Below are positions 1 through 7,359 of a stretch of 22,475 nucleotides of DNA, piece after piece. The notes beneath the pieces were generated by a model. The model made no database searches and was not told the DNA's origin. It worked only from the letters and a program-made list of their open reading frames with translations. Every line of letters starts with the position of its first letter. Within the stretch, counting starts at the first letter, position 1. A program made the position numbers and the translations under genes. Source of the DNA: Clostridia bacterium (GTDB lineage Bacteria > Bacillota_A > Clostridia > Christensenellales > Aristaeellaceae); NCBI GenBank assembly GCA_017481065.1, contig JAFUPT010000072.1, positions 1 to 22,475 of the forward strand, read 5' to 3'.

Positions 1-1787
1 ACTTCACCGACGCTGAAGTGCGCGAACTGGGCGTTCCGCTCGTAACCAAGGACATCCCCGGCTTCGTCGTAATGATCGGCCCCGCTCCTTCCCAGGAAGA
101 AGCAGTTGAGATCGTTAAGGGCTACCAGAGCCGTGGTATCTTCGTATTCATGATCGGCGGCATCATCGATCAGATCCACGGCGCAGGCATGGCCACCGGC
201 TTCCCGGTCCGTGTTGTTCCCGTCGGTGAGGAAATCTGGTCCGTTGGCCATGTTATCTCCCTGGTAACCCGCGCAACCATGATCTTCGGCGGCACCGAGC
301 CCGGTGACTGCGCTGCCTTCCATCGCTACACCTTCGATCGCATCAACGCCTTCGTCAACGCCTATGCTCCCGTTGCTGATATCGTCGTAGCCTGCGGCGC
401 CGGAGCCATCAAGCTGGGCTTCCCGGTCATCACCAACGATACCGAGGATATGTGGGCAGTTCCGAAGTCCCTGATCATCCACACCGACACCAAGGACTGG
501 ATCGAGACCTCCCTCGAAGCCCGCGGCATCAAGATCAAGGTTACCAACATTGACATCCCCGTTGCATTCTCCTCCGCATTCGAAGGCGAAATCATCCGCC
601 GCAAGAACATGCAGATCGAAATCGACGGCTCCCGCGTGGACAGCATCGAGCTGGTGCAGACCAAGGAAGCCCACGAAATCGAAGACCACGCCATCATCCT
701 GGAAGGCCCGGATTTCGATCAGTTCGAGTTCGGCTCCAAGATTCCCTGCGCTTATGTTGTTGATGTTGCCGGCAAGGCCATGCAGACCGACTTCGAAGGC
801 GTTATGGAGCGTAAGTTCCACAGCTGGCTGAACTGCGTGGAAGGCGTAATGCACACCGGCCAGCGCGACATGATCCGCATCCGCGTGAGCGACGCCGCTT
901 ACGAGGCAGGCTTCCGTGCAAAGCACATCGGCGAAGTGCTGTATGCCAAGATCAAGTCTGAGTTCGACGCAGTTGTTGACCAGTGCCAGGTTCGCATCTA
1001 CACCGATCCGGCCAAGGTTGCCGAAATGCGCGCACTGGGCAACGAAGTGTTCAACAAGCGTGACGAGCGTCTGCGCACCCTGACCGATGAATCTGTAGAT
1101 GTATTCTACACCTGCATCCTGTGCCAGGCCTTCTCCCCGAGCCACGTCTGCATCGTTACCCCCGAGCGTCTGGGCCTGTGCGGCGCTGTATCCTGGCTGG
1201 ATGCAAAGGCCACCAACGAGCTGGATCCCCAGGGTCCCTGCCAGATCGTTCCCAAGACCCGCATGATCGACGAGCGCGTGGGCCGCTACGAAGACGTAGA
1301 CGAGGCCGTACAGCAGTACAGCCACGGCGCCCTCGAGCATGTAACCCTGTACTCCATCATGGAAGACCCGATGACCTCCTGCGGCTGCTTCGAGTGCATC
1401 TGCGGCATCGAGCCCCTCTCCAACGGCGTTGTTATCGTTAACCGCGAACATGCCGGCATGACCCCCCTGGGCATGAGCTTCTCCGAGATGGCTTCCATGA
1501 CCGGCGGCGGCGTGCAGACCCCCGGCTTCATGGGCCACGGCAAGCACTTCATCGCTTCCAAGAAGTTCATGAAGGCAGAAGGCGGCCCCGGCCGTATCGT
1601 ATGGCTGCCCAAGGCACTGAAGGAACAGGTTGCTGACCGCCTGAACGAGACCGCCAAGGATCTCTACGGCATCGACAACTTCTGCGATATGATCGCGGAC
1701 GAAACCGTTACCGAGGATATGGAAGAGCTCTACGCCTTCCTGTCTGAGAAGGGCCATCCGGTTCTCGGCATGGAACCCCTGATGTAA
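1..1787 (+). CDS. acsB: acetyl-CoA synthase, catalytic subunit of CODH/ACS (5'-truncated)
   Basis: This enzyme joins a methyl group from the corrinoid protein, CO from CO dehydrogenase, and CoA into acetyl-CoA in the cytoplasm, the last step of the Wood-Ljungdahl pathway. The reading frame is open from base 3 and the start lies outside the window. All six A-cluster ligands are visible: Cys codons at 1113, 1122, 1149 and 1179 (iron-sulfur cube) and the CGC pair at 1380 and 1386 (nickel site). Their spacings (3, 9, 10, 67 and 2 residues) equal those of Cys506/509/518/528/595/597 in Moorella ACS. The tail after the last ligand is also 132 residues, so about 135 N-terminal residues appear to be missing because of the window edge. 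The gene ends in a strong terminator. Other acs genes would be expected upstream, out of view. Confidence 0.96.
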   Translation, partial: FTDAEVRELGVPLVTKDIPGFVVMIGPAPSQEEAVEIVKGYQSRGIFVFMIGGIIDQIHGAGMATGFPVRVVPVGEEIWSVGHVISLVTRATMIFGGTEPGDCAAFHRYTFDRINAFVNAYAPVADIVVACGAGAIKLGFPVITNDTEDMWAVPKSLIIHTDTKDWIETSLEARGIKIKVTNIDIPVAFSSAFEGEIIRRKNMQIEIDGSRVDSIELVQTKEAHEIEDHAIILEGPDFDQFEFGSKIPCAYVVDVAGKAMQTDFEGVMERKFHSWLNCVEGVMHTGQRDMIRIRVSDAAYEAGFRAKHIGEVLYAKIKSEFDAVVDQCQVRIYTDPAKVAEMRALGNEVFNKRDERLRTLTDESVDVFYTCILCQAFSPSHVCIVTPERLGLCGAVSWLDAKATNELDPQGPCQIVPKTRMIDERVGRYEDVDEAVQQYSHGALEHVTLYSIMEDPMTSCGCFECICGIEPLSNGVVIVNREHAGMTPLGMSFSEMASMTGGGVQTPGFMGHGKHFIASKKFMKAEGGPGRIVWLPKALKEQVADRLNETAKDLYGIDNFCDMIADETVTEDMEELYAFLSEKGHPVLGMEPLM

Positions 1788-1799
1788 TCAGATTCGTGA

Positions 1800-1820
1800 A
1801 GGGGGATCTCTCATCCCCCT
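1800..1820 (+). other. 8-bp hairpin after acsB, no U-tract
   Basis: The arm AGGGGGAT (1800-1807) pairs perfectly with ATCCCCCT (1813-1820) across a 5-nt loop, 12 nt after the acsB stop. There is no T-run behind it. It is therefore more likely a 3'-end-stabilising or pausing hairpin than a terminator; the true terminator follows at 1859. Confidence 0.45.
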
Positions 1821-1832
1821 CATATTAGCAGG

Positions 1833-1861
1833 CTGACCTGTGCAGCTGTTAAAAGTATAAC
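1833..1861 (+). promoter_or_regulatory. Predicted sigma-A promoter for the cyclo-ligase gene
   Basis: A -35-like CTGACC (1833-1838) and a -10-like TATAAC (1856-1861) are separated by exactly 17 nt, predicting a start near 1868. The -10 overlaps the first bases of the acsB terminator stem. A transcript starting here would contain only part of the 5' arm, so it would escape termination while read-through from acsB would be stopped. The call is by eye. Confidence 0.5.
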
Positions 1862-1890
1862 GGGAGAAGCCTTTCGCTTCTCCCGTTTTA
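1859..1890 (+). terminator. Rho-independent terminator of acsB
   Basis: The arm AACGGGAGAAGC (1859-1870) pairs perfectly with GCTTCTCCCGTT (1876-1887) across the loop CTTTC, and the stem runs into TTTTATAT. It closes the acsB transcription unit. It sits only 17 nt before the next start codon. Confidence 0.9.
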
Positions 1891-1903
1891 TATAGGTGAT
1901 ATT

Positions 1904-2962
1904 ATGCTGGATAAAAAGGCATTGCGAAAAGAGATCGGCGCAATGAAGCGCGCGATGTCTCCCGAACTGATCGAGGCTTACAGCCGGGATCTTACGGAGA
2001 AATTCTGCCGGACGGAATATTATAAAAACGCCGCATCCGTCTACGTCTACCTCCCCTACAACCAGGAGGTGCGCACCTGGGACATCGTGAAGCGAGCATG
2101 GGCAGACGGCAAGCGGGTAGCTGTGCCGAAGGTATACGGCGACATCATGCGCTTTCTCTGGATGGAAAACTTCGACCAGCTCGCCCCCGGCGGCTGGGAT
2201 ATTCCAGAGCCCACCTTCGATGAGCCCGTGGCGGATGATGAAACTGCCCTGATCCTGATGCCCGGCCTCGCCTTTGACCCCGAGGGACACCGCATCGGCT
2301 ACGGCGGCGGCTTCTACGATAAATACCTGGAGGAGCACCCGAGGCACAAGCTGGTGGCGCTGTGCTATCCCTTCCAGATGTTTGATCATTTGGAGGTGGA
2401 GGCCCATGATATTCCCGTTGATCTGGTAATCAGTGCGGACGCCCTGCGCCTGATCCAGCCCAGCGCTGAATATGCCGGGCAGATTGCGGAGTACCGCCGG
2501 GCATTTTTGCAGTCCGGCGATTCCATGGATGGAACGGGCGGCATCCTTCGCGACTGCGAAGACCCGCTGGAGTGGGTGCGCAAATCCGAGGAATACCAGG
2601 ATGCGGCCAAGGTGCCGGATGGCTGGGTTCCGGCGACGCAGTTCATCTGCGTGCGCGTATCTGACAACAAGATCGTCGGCATGCTTCAGCTTCGCCACCA
2701 TTTGAATGATCATCTCGCGCAGTTTGGCGGCAACATCGGTTATTCTGTGCATCCGCAGGAGCGCAGAAAGGGTTATTCCAAGTGGATGTTGGGCAGCGCC
2801 CTCCCCTACTGCCGGGAGCTGGGTCTCGAACGGGTTCTGCTGACCTGCAATGCGGAAAGTGAAGCCAGCCGTAGAACCATTCTGGCCAACGGCGGCGTTT
2901 TTGACGGCTCCGCCCGGGATTCGGATGGAGAACTGGTAGAAAGATACTGGATTTCCCTGTGA
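1904..2962 (+). CDS. 5-formyltetrahydrofolate cyclo-ligase fused to GNAT acetyltransferase
   Basis: Residues 1 to about 180 form a complete 5-formyl-THF cyclo-ligase (MTHFS), which uses ATP to turn 5-formyl-THF into 5,10-methenyl-THF. The evidence is the basic N-terminus (KKALRKEI) and the family nucleotide-binding motif MPGLAFDPEG...GYGGGFYDKYL (119-142). Residues about 181-352 are a GNAT domain with PATQF (243-247), GYSVHPQERRKGYSK (279-293, the acetyl-CoA loop) and a C-terminal RYWISL. The junction LRLIQPSAEY looks like the normal beginning of such a GNAT protein, but there is no start codon there, so one continuous protein is predicted. The RBS AGGTGAT lies at 1894-1900. The acceptor of the acetyl group is unknown. 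The folate domain fits the neighbouring one-carbon pathway genes. Confidence 0.88.
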   Translation: MLDKKALRKEIGAMKRAMSPELIEAYSRDLTEKFCRTEYYKNAASVYVYLPYNQEVRTWDIVKRAWADGKRVAVPKVYGDIMRFLWMENFDQLAPGGWDIPEPTFDEPVADDETALILMPGLAFDPEGHRIGYGGGFYDKYLEEHPRHKLVALCYPFQMFDHLEVEAHDIPVDLVISADALRLIQPSAEYAGQIAEYRRAFLQSGDSMDGTGGILRDCEDPLEWVRKSEEYQDAAKVPDGWVPATQFICVRVSDNKIVGMLQLRHHLNDHLAQFGGNIGYSVHPQERRKGYSKWMLGSALPYCRELGLERVLLTCNAESEASRRTILANGGVFDGSARDSDGELVERYWISL

Positions 2963-2980
2963 TGCAAAGGAGGTACGCCG

Positions 2981-3391
2981 ATGCGCATTTACATGCCACG
3001 CGGCCTGAACATCGATGAAAGCTACGCCGCCAGCCGCCGCGCAGTGCGGGAATGCTTCGGTGAATGGGATATTTCCGTTTTCTGGGGCGAGCCGGAGGAA
3101 TACAGCTTCGACAAGGGGATCCGAAAGCCTCCGCAGGTGGAGGGATGCATCGTCGCATCCATGCGGTTGAACTTCCGCAAGCGGCTTCCCGTCGGCGAGC
3201 TGCATTTCTATGTGATCCGCGATTCCCGCTACGGCAAGGAGCGCCAGCTCTTCTGCGACGCCCGTTGCCTGCCCCGCATGCACGACTGGCTCAGCAGCCG
3301 GAAGGAAAGCCCGCCCAGCAGCGGCGTGGATGAAATATTGCTGATCTGGAATGGAGAAAGCTTCTCCACACAGGAAATGCACTATAATTAA
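2981..3391 (+). CDS. Hypothetical protein, 136 aa
   Basis: I do not recognise this protein. It starts 18 nt after the cyclo-ligase-GNAT gene behind an excellent RBS (AAAGGAGG, about 2967-2974) and ends in a bidirectional terminator, so it is probably co-transcribed and real. It is soluble-looking, with no signal peptide or membrane segment. It is rich in Arg, Trp and aromatic residues (FGEWDISVFWGEPEEY near the N-terminus, GELHFYVIRDSRYG in the middle). Two cysteines lie close together in FCDARC. The C-terminal part (EILLIWNGESF) reads like a beta-hairpin. No catalytic motif was identified. Possible partnership with the upstream fusion enzyme is inferred from position only. Confidence 0.75.
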   Translation: MRIYMPRGLNIDESYAASRRAVRECFGEWDISVFWGEPEEYSFDKGIRKPPQVEGCIVASMRLNFRKRLPVGELHFYVIRDSRYGKERQLFCDARCLPRMHDWLSSRKESPPSSGVDEILLIWNGESFSTQEMHYN

Positions 3392-3393
3392 GC

Positions 3394-3425
3394 AAAAAAG
3401 AGCTCCCCCAAGGGAGCTCTTTTTT
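3394..3425. terminator. Bidirectional terminator between convergent genes
   Basis: GAGCTCCC (3400-3407) pairs with GGGAGCTC (3412-3419) across the loop CCAA. The stem is flanked by A6 on the left and T6 on the right, so it works in both directions. It serves the 136-aa gene (+) and nagB (-). Confidence 0.9.
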
Positions 3426-3439
3426 GCCTTGCAGAAGCC

Positions 3440-4168
3440 TTACTTCAACTTGGAAGCGGCGGCTTCGTCCACGAGGAACTGGCAGTTGGGATGCATGCGC
3501 AGGATGGAAGCAATCATGCTGGGCTCCACCTCGCCCTGCACGGCACGGGCGACGGCGTCCGCCTTGTTTGCGCCGGTGGCCAGCAGGATGACCCGCTTGG
3601 CGGACATGATGGTGCCCACGCCCATGCTGATGGCCTGGCGCGGCACTTCATCGATGCTGTTGAAGAAGCGCTTGTTGGCGTCGATGGTGTCATCGGTGAG
3701 GTCGATCACGTTGGTGGGATAGATGAACTTGGTGTTGGGCTCGTTGAAGCCGATATGGCCGTTGCGGCCGATGCCCAGCAGCTGCAGGTCGATTCCGCCG
3801 GCCTCATGGATGGCGGTATCATAAGCGGCTGCGGCGGCGTTCAGGTTCTCGGCAACGCCGCTGGGAACATGGGTATTGTTGATATCGATGTTGATATGGT
3901 TGAAGAGCTGCTCATTCATAAAATAGCGGTAGCTGCAGGGATGCTCCTCCGGCAGGCCGACGTATTCATCCAGATTGAAGGAACGCACCTGGGAGAAATC
4001 AATCATGCCATCCTTGTTCAGCTGGATCAGCTGCTGGTAGGTGGGAACCGGGGTGGAGCCGGTGGCGAGGCCGATCACGCAATCCGGCTTCTTGAGGATT
4101 TCGGATGCGAACACCATGGATGCGGCGCGCGCAACCTCCGCTTCATTCTTGTAGATGTAAACCTGCAT
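3440..4168 (-). CDS. nagB: glucosamine-6-phosphate deaminase
   Basis: NagB converts glucosamine 6-phosphate to fructose 6-phosphate and ammonia, feeding amino sugars into glycolysis. The 242-residue length is normal for the Gram-positive form. Visible motifs are the phosphate loop GLATGSTPVPTY (33-44), FNLDEY with the catalytic Asp67 (65-69), and the signature LGIGRNGHIGFNEP (131-144), carrying the ring-opening His138 and Glu143. It is the last gene of the cobB-udg-pdp-nagB run, 55 nt after pdp. Its own RBS AAGGAG is at 4179-4184. The allosteric-site residues of the E. coli enzyme were not checked. The nucleoside phosphorylase next to it also funnels sugar phosphates towards central metabolism. 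Confidence 0.96.
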   Translation of the reverse strand: MQVYIYKNEAEVARAASMVFASEILKKPDCVIGLATGSTPVPTYQQLIQLNKDGMIDFSQVRSFNLDEYVGLPEEHPCSYRYFMNEQLFNHINIDINNTHVPSGVAENLNAAAAAYDTAIHEAGGIDLQLLGIGRNGHIGFNEPNTKFIYPTNVIDLTDDTIDANKRFFNSIDEVPRQAISMGVGTIMSAKRVILLATGANKADAVARAVQGEVEPSMIASILRMHPNCQFLVDEAAASKLK

Positions 4169-4223
4169 TTGTAAAACACTCCTTTTTTATCCCTTATACC
4201 CCATCCGGGGATTACTTACGGCG

Positions 4224-5528
4224 TTAGTCCACAACCGCGCGGATCAGCGGCTTCCTTTCCGGCTTTCCGGCGGAGATATGAATCGATTTTTTCAAGAGGT
4301 TGTAGGCGCCCATGCGGTCGGAATGCTCGCCCACATGCATGGTGCAGAGCACATCGCCCTTCTTCACAGGATCGCCCACGCGCTTTTTCATCACAATGCC
4401 CACGGAGAAATCGATGGGATCGGTCTTCTTCTCGCGTCCCGCACCGAGGAGCTTGGCCGCATTGCCGATATTGCTGGTGACCATGGAATGCACATAGCCC
4501 TCCTGCTCGGCCTTGATATCGATCAGGGTACGCGCCTTGGGCAGCAGGCCGGTATCATCGCAGACCCGGGGATTGCCACCCTGCGCCGCGATCATCTCGG
4601 CAAACTTCCTGAGACCCTCGCCGCTGGCGATCTTTTCCTCCAGCATCTTCACGCCCTGCTCCACAGACAGAACCATCCCGGAATTTTTCAGAATATGCCC
4701 GCCGAGGATGAGCGCGACCTCCTTCAGATCGCCGCCGGCGCGGCCGGAGAGGATATCAATGGCCTCCTCCACCTCGAGGGCATTGCCGATGTAGTTGCCC
4801 AGCGGCTGGTCCATATCGGTGATCAGGGCAGAGAATTTCTTGCCGCTCAGCTTGCCGATGCGCACCATGGTCTCCGCCAGGCGCTTGGATTCCTCCTCGC
4901 TCTCCATGATGGCGCCCGCACCCGTCTTGGTATCCAGCACCACCACATCGCAGCCGGAGGCCAGCTTCTTGGATAGTATGGAGGAGACGATCAGCGGCAT
5001 GCAATCCACCGTGGCGGTAACATCCCGCAGGGCATAGAGCACCTTATCCGCCGGGGCGAGCTCGGCAGTCTGGCCGATGATGGCGCAGCCGATATCCGTG
5101 ACCTGCTTCTTGAACTGATCGATGCTCAGATCCACCCGCATGCCGGGAATGGATTCCATTTTATCCAGCGTGCCGCCGGTAAAGCCCAGGCCGCGGCCGC
5201 TCATCTTCGCCATCTTCACGCCGCAGCAGGCCACCAGGGGCACCAGCACCAGGCTGGTGGTATCGCCCACGCCGCCGGTGGAATGCTTATCCGCCTTCAC
5301 GCCGGGAATATCGGAAAGATTCAGCGTATCGCCGGACTTCGCCATGGCCAGCGTGAGCGAAAGGGTTTCCCGGTCGCTCATGCCGCGGATGCAGATGGCC
5401 ATCAGCAGGGCGGCGGCCTGGTAATCGGCAAAGCTGCCGTCCACCACGCCGTTTACGAAAAAGCGGATCTCCTCCTCGTTCAGTTCCAAGCCGGCGCGCT
5501 TTTTGCGAATGATATCAATCGGTGTCAT
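4224..5528 (-). CDS. pdp: pyrimidine-nucleoside phosphorylase
   Basis: This enzyme phosphorolyses uridine, thymidine or deoxyuridine to the free base and (deoxy)ribose 1-phosphate. The 434-residue length is typical of the dimeric thymidine/pyrimidine phosphorylase family. Motifs in order: KHSTGGVGDTTSLVLVP (81-97, phosphate binding), the family signature SGRGLGFTGGTLDKMES (110-126), DTKTGAGAIM, and a C-terminal alpha/beta domain. Whether it is strictly thymidine phosphorylase (deoA) or the broad Pdp type cannot be settled from sequence; the Gram-positive context favours Pdp. The start overlaps the end of the glycosylase gene by 14 nt. The RBS GGAGG (5538-5542) lies inside that gene, which suggests translational coupling. 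Confidence 0.94.
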   Translation of the reverse strand: MTPIDIIRKKRAGLELNEEEIRFFVNGVVDGSFADYQAAALLMAICIRGMSDRETLSLTLAMAKSGDTLNLSDIPGVKADKHSTGGVGDTTSLVLVPLVACCGVKMAKMSGRGLGFTGGTLDKMESIPGMRVDLSIDQFKKQVTDIGCAIIGQTAELAPADKVLYALRDVTATVDCMPLIVSSILSKKLASGCDVVVLDTKTGAGAIMESEEESKRLAETMVRIGKLSGKKFSALITDMDQPLGNYIGNALEVEEAIDILSGRAGGDLKEVALILGGHILKNSGMVLSVEQGVKMLEEKIASGEGLRKFAEMIAAQGGNPRVCDDTGLLPKARTLIDIKAEQEGYVHSMVTSNIGNAAKLLGAGREKKTDPIDFSVGIVMKKRVGDPVKKGDVLCTMHVGEHSDRMGAYNLLKKSIHISAGKPERKPLIRAVVD

Positions 5529-6024
5529 TGGACAAAACCTCCGTAAGCGCCTGCTGCCAGATCAGCAGCTTGCTTTCATATTTCAGGGTATAGGCCGGGC
5601 TGGTGGAGGGCAGGCGATGGAACACATGCTCCCCATCCTCCTTCGCAACCAGCTTCCGGTAGAGCTCATATGCCGCGGCGCCATTGAAAAATACATGGCG
5701 TATGCCGGGGCAATTCTTATAAAGCATTTCAAAATCATTCGCCCGGGGCGCGCGGATGGCGCTGTCCAGCGAGCCCTCGCGCTCGCAGCTGTGGGCGCTG
5801 TCCCACAGGGCGATGCGATGGCGGATGAGCATATCCTTCTTTTCTTCGATGGCCTGCGGCGCTTTTTCTCCGAGGATTTCCGCCATCATGGGCCAGAAGG
5901 CGTTTCGCGGATGGGCGTAGTAAAAGCCCTGCTTCAGGGATTCCACGCTGGGCATGGAGCCGAGGATGAGAATTTTCGCATCCTCACGCCAGACGGGATC
6001 AAAGCTGAAGATTCGTTCAGACAT
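5515..6024 (-). CDS. UDG-superfamily DNA glycosylase (probable deoxyinosine glycosylase, Mug-like)
   Basis: This 169-residue cytoplasmic base-excision repair enzyme belongs to the Mug/family-6 branch of the uracil-DNA glycosylase superfamily, whose members remove hypoxanthine (deaminated adenine) or uracil from DNA. Motif 1 is seen as ILGSMPS (20-26), followed by GFYYAHPRNAFW (33-44) with Asn41 in the position used by family 6. Motif 2 is LPSTSPAYT (138-146). The gene starts 5 nt after cobB ends, has only a weak RBS of its own, and overlaps pdp, so translation is likely coupled. Substrate choice (hypoxanthine versus uracil) is inferred from the family and was not tested. Confidence 0.87.
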   Translation of the reverse strand: MSERIFSFDPVWREDAKILILGSMPSVESLKQGFYYAHPRNAFWPMMAEILGEKAPQAIEEKKDMLIRHRIALWDSAHSCEREGSLDSAIRAPRANDFEMLYKNCPGIRHVFFNGAAAYELYRKLVAKEDGEHVFHRLPSTSPAYTLKYESKLLIWQQALTEVLSNDTD

Positions 6025-6029
6025 AATTC

Positions 6030-6767
6030 TTAGGGCAGTTGGGCAAATACCTGCCCGATGGGATCGCGGATGATGAGGTCCGCCCGGCCGTCCTGGGGCG
6101 TTTCGCTCTTGTTCACCAGCACCAGCTTATCTCCCCGGTAATCATCAATGAGCCCGGCGGCGGGATACACGCTCAGCGAAGTTCCGCCGATGATCAGCAT
6201 ATCCGCGTTGGCGATGGCGTGCAGTGCGCCGGAGATGCAGTCTCCATCCAGAGATTCCTGATAGAGCACCACATCCGGCTTCACCGTGCCGCCGCATTCG
6301 CACTTGGGAACGCCGGAGCTGTTTTTGATGTAATCGGCGTCATAAAACTTCCTGCACTTCATGCAGTAATTCCGGAGCACGCTGCCATGGAGCTCATACA
6401 CCCTTTTGGAGCCGGCGGCAAAGTGCAGGCCATCGATATTCTGGGTAACGACGCCCAGCAGCTTGCCCTCCTTTTCCCATTGGGCCAGCTTCAGGTGGGC
6501 CGGATTGGGCTGCGCGCCGGTGATGAGCATTTTATCCCGGTAGAAGCGGTAAAATTCCCCGGTGCGGCGCAGGAAGAAATCGTGGCTCAGGATGGTCTCC
6601 GGCGGGTAGGCATACTTCTGGCGGTACAGGCCGTCCACGCCGCGAAAATCGGGAATGCCCGACTCCGTGCTCACGCCCGCGCCCCCGAAAAACACGATGC
6701 GCTTTGATTCCTTTACCCACTGTTTCAGGGTTTCGATCGCAGGATTGCCAATCACATACTCCACCAC
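6030..6767 (-). CDS. cobB: NAD-dependent protein deacylase, Sir2 family (sirtuin)
   Basis: Sirtuins remove acyl groups from protein lysines, consuming NAD and releasing nicotinamide and O-acyl-ADP-ribose; bacterial acetyl-CoA synthetase is a known target. All family motifs are present in 245 residues: GAGVSTESGIPDFRG (29-43), TQNIDGLH (108-115), the catalytic His127 in ELHGS, four zinc ligands C135/C138 and C156/C158, and GGTSLSVYPA (194-203). The start is GTG at 6767, with a second in-frame GTG directly after it. AAAAGG just upstream is the only RBS. It is the first gene of the operon. Protein deacylation fits an organism running on acetyl-CoA, but that link is inferred. Confidence 0.95.
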   Translation of the reverse strand: MVEYVIGNPAIETLKQWVKESKRIVFFGGAGVSTESGIPDFRGVDGLYRQKYAYPPETILSHDFFLRRTGEFYRFYRDKMLITGAQPNPAHLKLAQWEKEGKLLGVVTQNIDGLHFAAGSKRVYELHGSVLRNYCMKCRKFYDADYIKNSSGVPKCECGGTVKPDVVLYQESLDGDCISGALHAIANADMLIIGGTSLSVYPAAGLIDDYRGDKLVLVNKSETPQDGRADLIIRDPIGQVFAQLP

Positions 6768-6779
6768 CTTTTCATATAT

Positions 6780-6808
6780 ATTTTACCATTTTTTCAGCAA
6801 TATGTCCA
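6780..6808 (-). promoter_or_regulatory. Sigma-A promoter of the cobB-udg-pdp-nagB operon
   Basis: Read on the minus strand, TGGACA (6808-6803) and TAAAAT (6785-6780) each match five of six consensus bases and are 17 nt apart. The predicted start near 6773 would leave only about 6 nt before the GTG start of cobB, so the mRNA could be almost leaderless. Confidence 0.65.
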
Positions 6809-6852
6809 CTATGGCTGGAGGTTTATGCCCTCATTTTTCCCAAGTTTTGTTG

Positions 6853-6881
6853 TTGTAATTCCCGAACTTTTGTGGTATCAT
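6853..6881 (+). promoter_or_regulatory. Sigma-A promoter of the Nudix-like gene
   Basis: TTGTAA (6853-6858) and TATCAT (6876-6881) are separated by 17 nt. The sequence TATCAT is repeated at 6890-6895, just downstream of the -10. The promoter is back to back with the cobB promoter; the two -35 elements are about 45 bp apart. Confidence 0.55.
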
Positions 6882-6917
6882 ATTCTCGTATCATGAAAAG
6901 GAAGGTGTAATTTGCTT

Positions 6918-7346
6918 ATGGCAAGTGCAGTTCGCAGTTGTGCGGGAGGCGTAGTTTTCTGCGAAGAACAGGTTTTTCTTTTGATGAGCGATCGCGGTGA
7001 ATGGGTAATGCCCAAGGGCGTGATCCGCAACCGCAACCATGCAAATGATGTTGCGCTCTGGCGCGTGGAGGATGAGGCCGGAATCCATGCCCGCATCATC
7101 GGCGTAGCCGGCAACACCCGCTATGATTTCTTCTCTGAGAGCCGGGGCAAGGACGTGAGCAACCGCATCCAGTGGTTCGCCATGGAGGCAGTGGACAAGG
7201 ATTTCCATATCTCCTTCGACCAGGGCTTTTTAAACGGCGGTTATTACCCCATCGAGAAGGCCCGCAGCATGCTTACCTACGATTGCGACCGCGCAATCCT
7301 GGATACCGCCTATCAAATCTATCACGACTGCCAGAAGCCGGCCTGA
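6918..7346 (+). CDS. Nudix-fold protein with degenerate Nudix box
   Basis: The protein has 142 residues from the ATG at 6918 (RBS AAGGAAGG, 6898-6905; a TTG at 6912 is a possible alternative). The order of segments is that of a small Nudix hydrolase: CAGGVVF strand, WVMPKG before the box, then a helix ending EDEAGI, and NRIQWFAME as the late strand. The box itself (G34 to I56) departs from the consensus GX5EX7REUXEEXGU. The first Glu is Asn40, and the Arg-Glu pair is Trp48-Arg49; only Asp52 and Glu53 remain of the metal-binding acids. Normal pyrophosphohydrolase activity is therefore doubtful, and a binding or regulatory role is possible. It is a single-gene unit with its own promoter and terminator, upstream of maf. 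Confidence 0.72.
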   Translation: MASAVRSCAGGVVFCEEQVFLLMSDRGEWVMPKGVIRNRNHANDVALWRVEDEAGIHARIIGVAGNTRYDFFSESRGKDVSNRIQWFAMEAVDKDFHISFDQGFLNGGYYPIEKARSMLTYDCDRAILDTAYQIYHDCQKPA

Positions 7347-7359
7347 CCGGCGCATATGC

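Noticed and set aside
1820..3382. 520-codon minus-strand open frame opposite the cyclo-ligase-GNAT gene
   Set aside because: Antisense to a gene with clear motifs; no RBS and no family resemblance.
7336..7352. Small hairpin GCCGG/CCGGC at the end of the Nudix-like gene
   Set aside because: Short stem with no T-run, partly coding; the real terminator follows at 7360.
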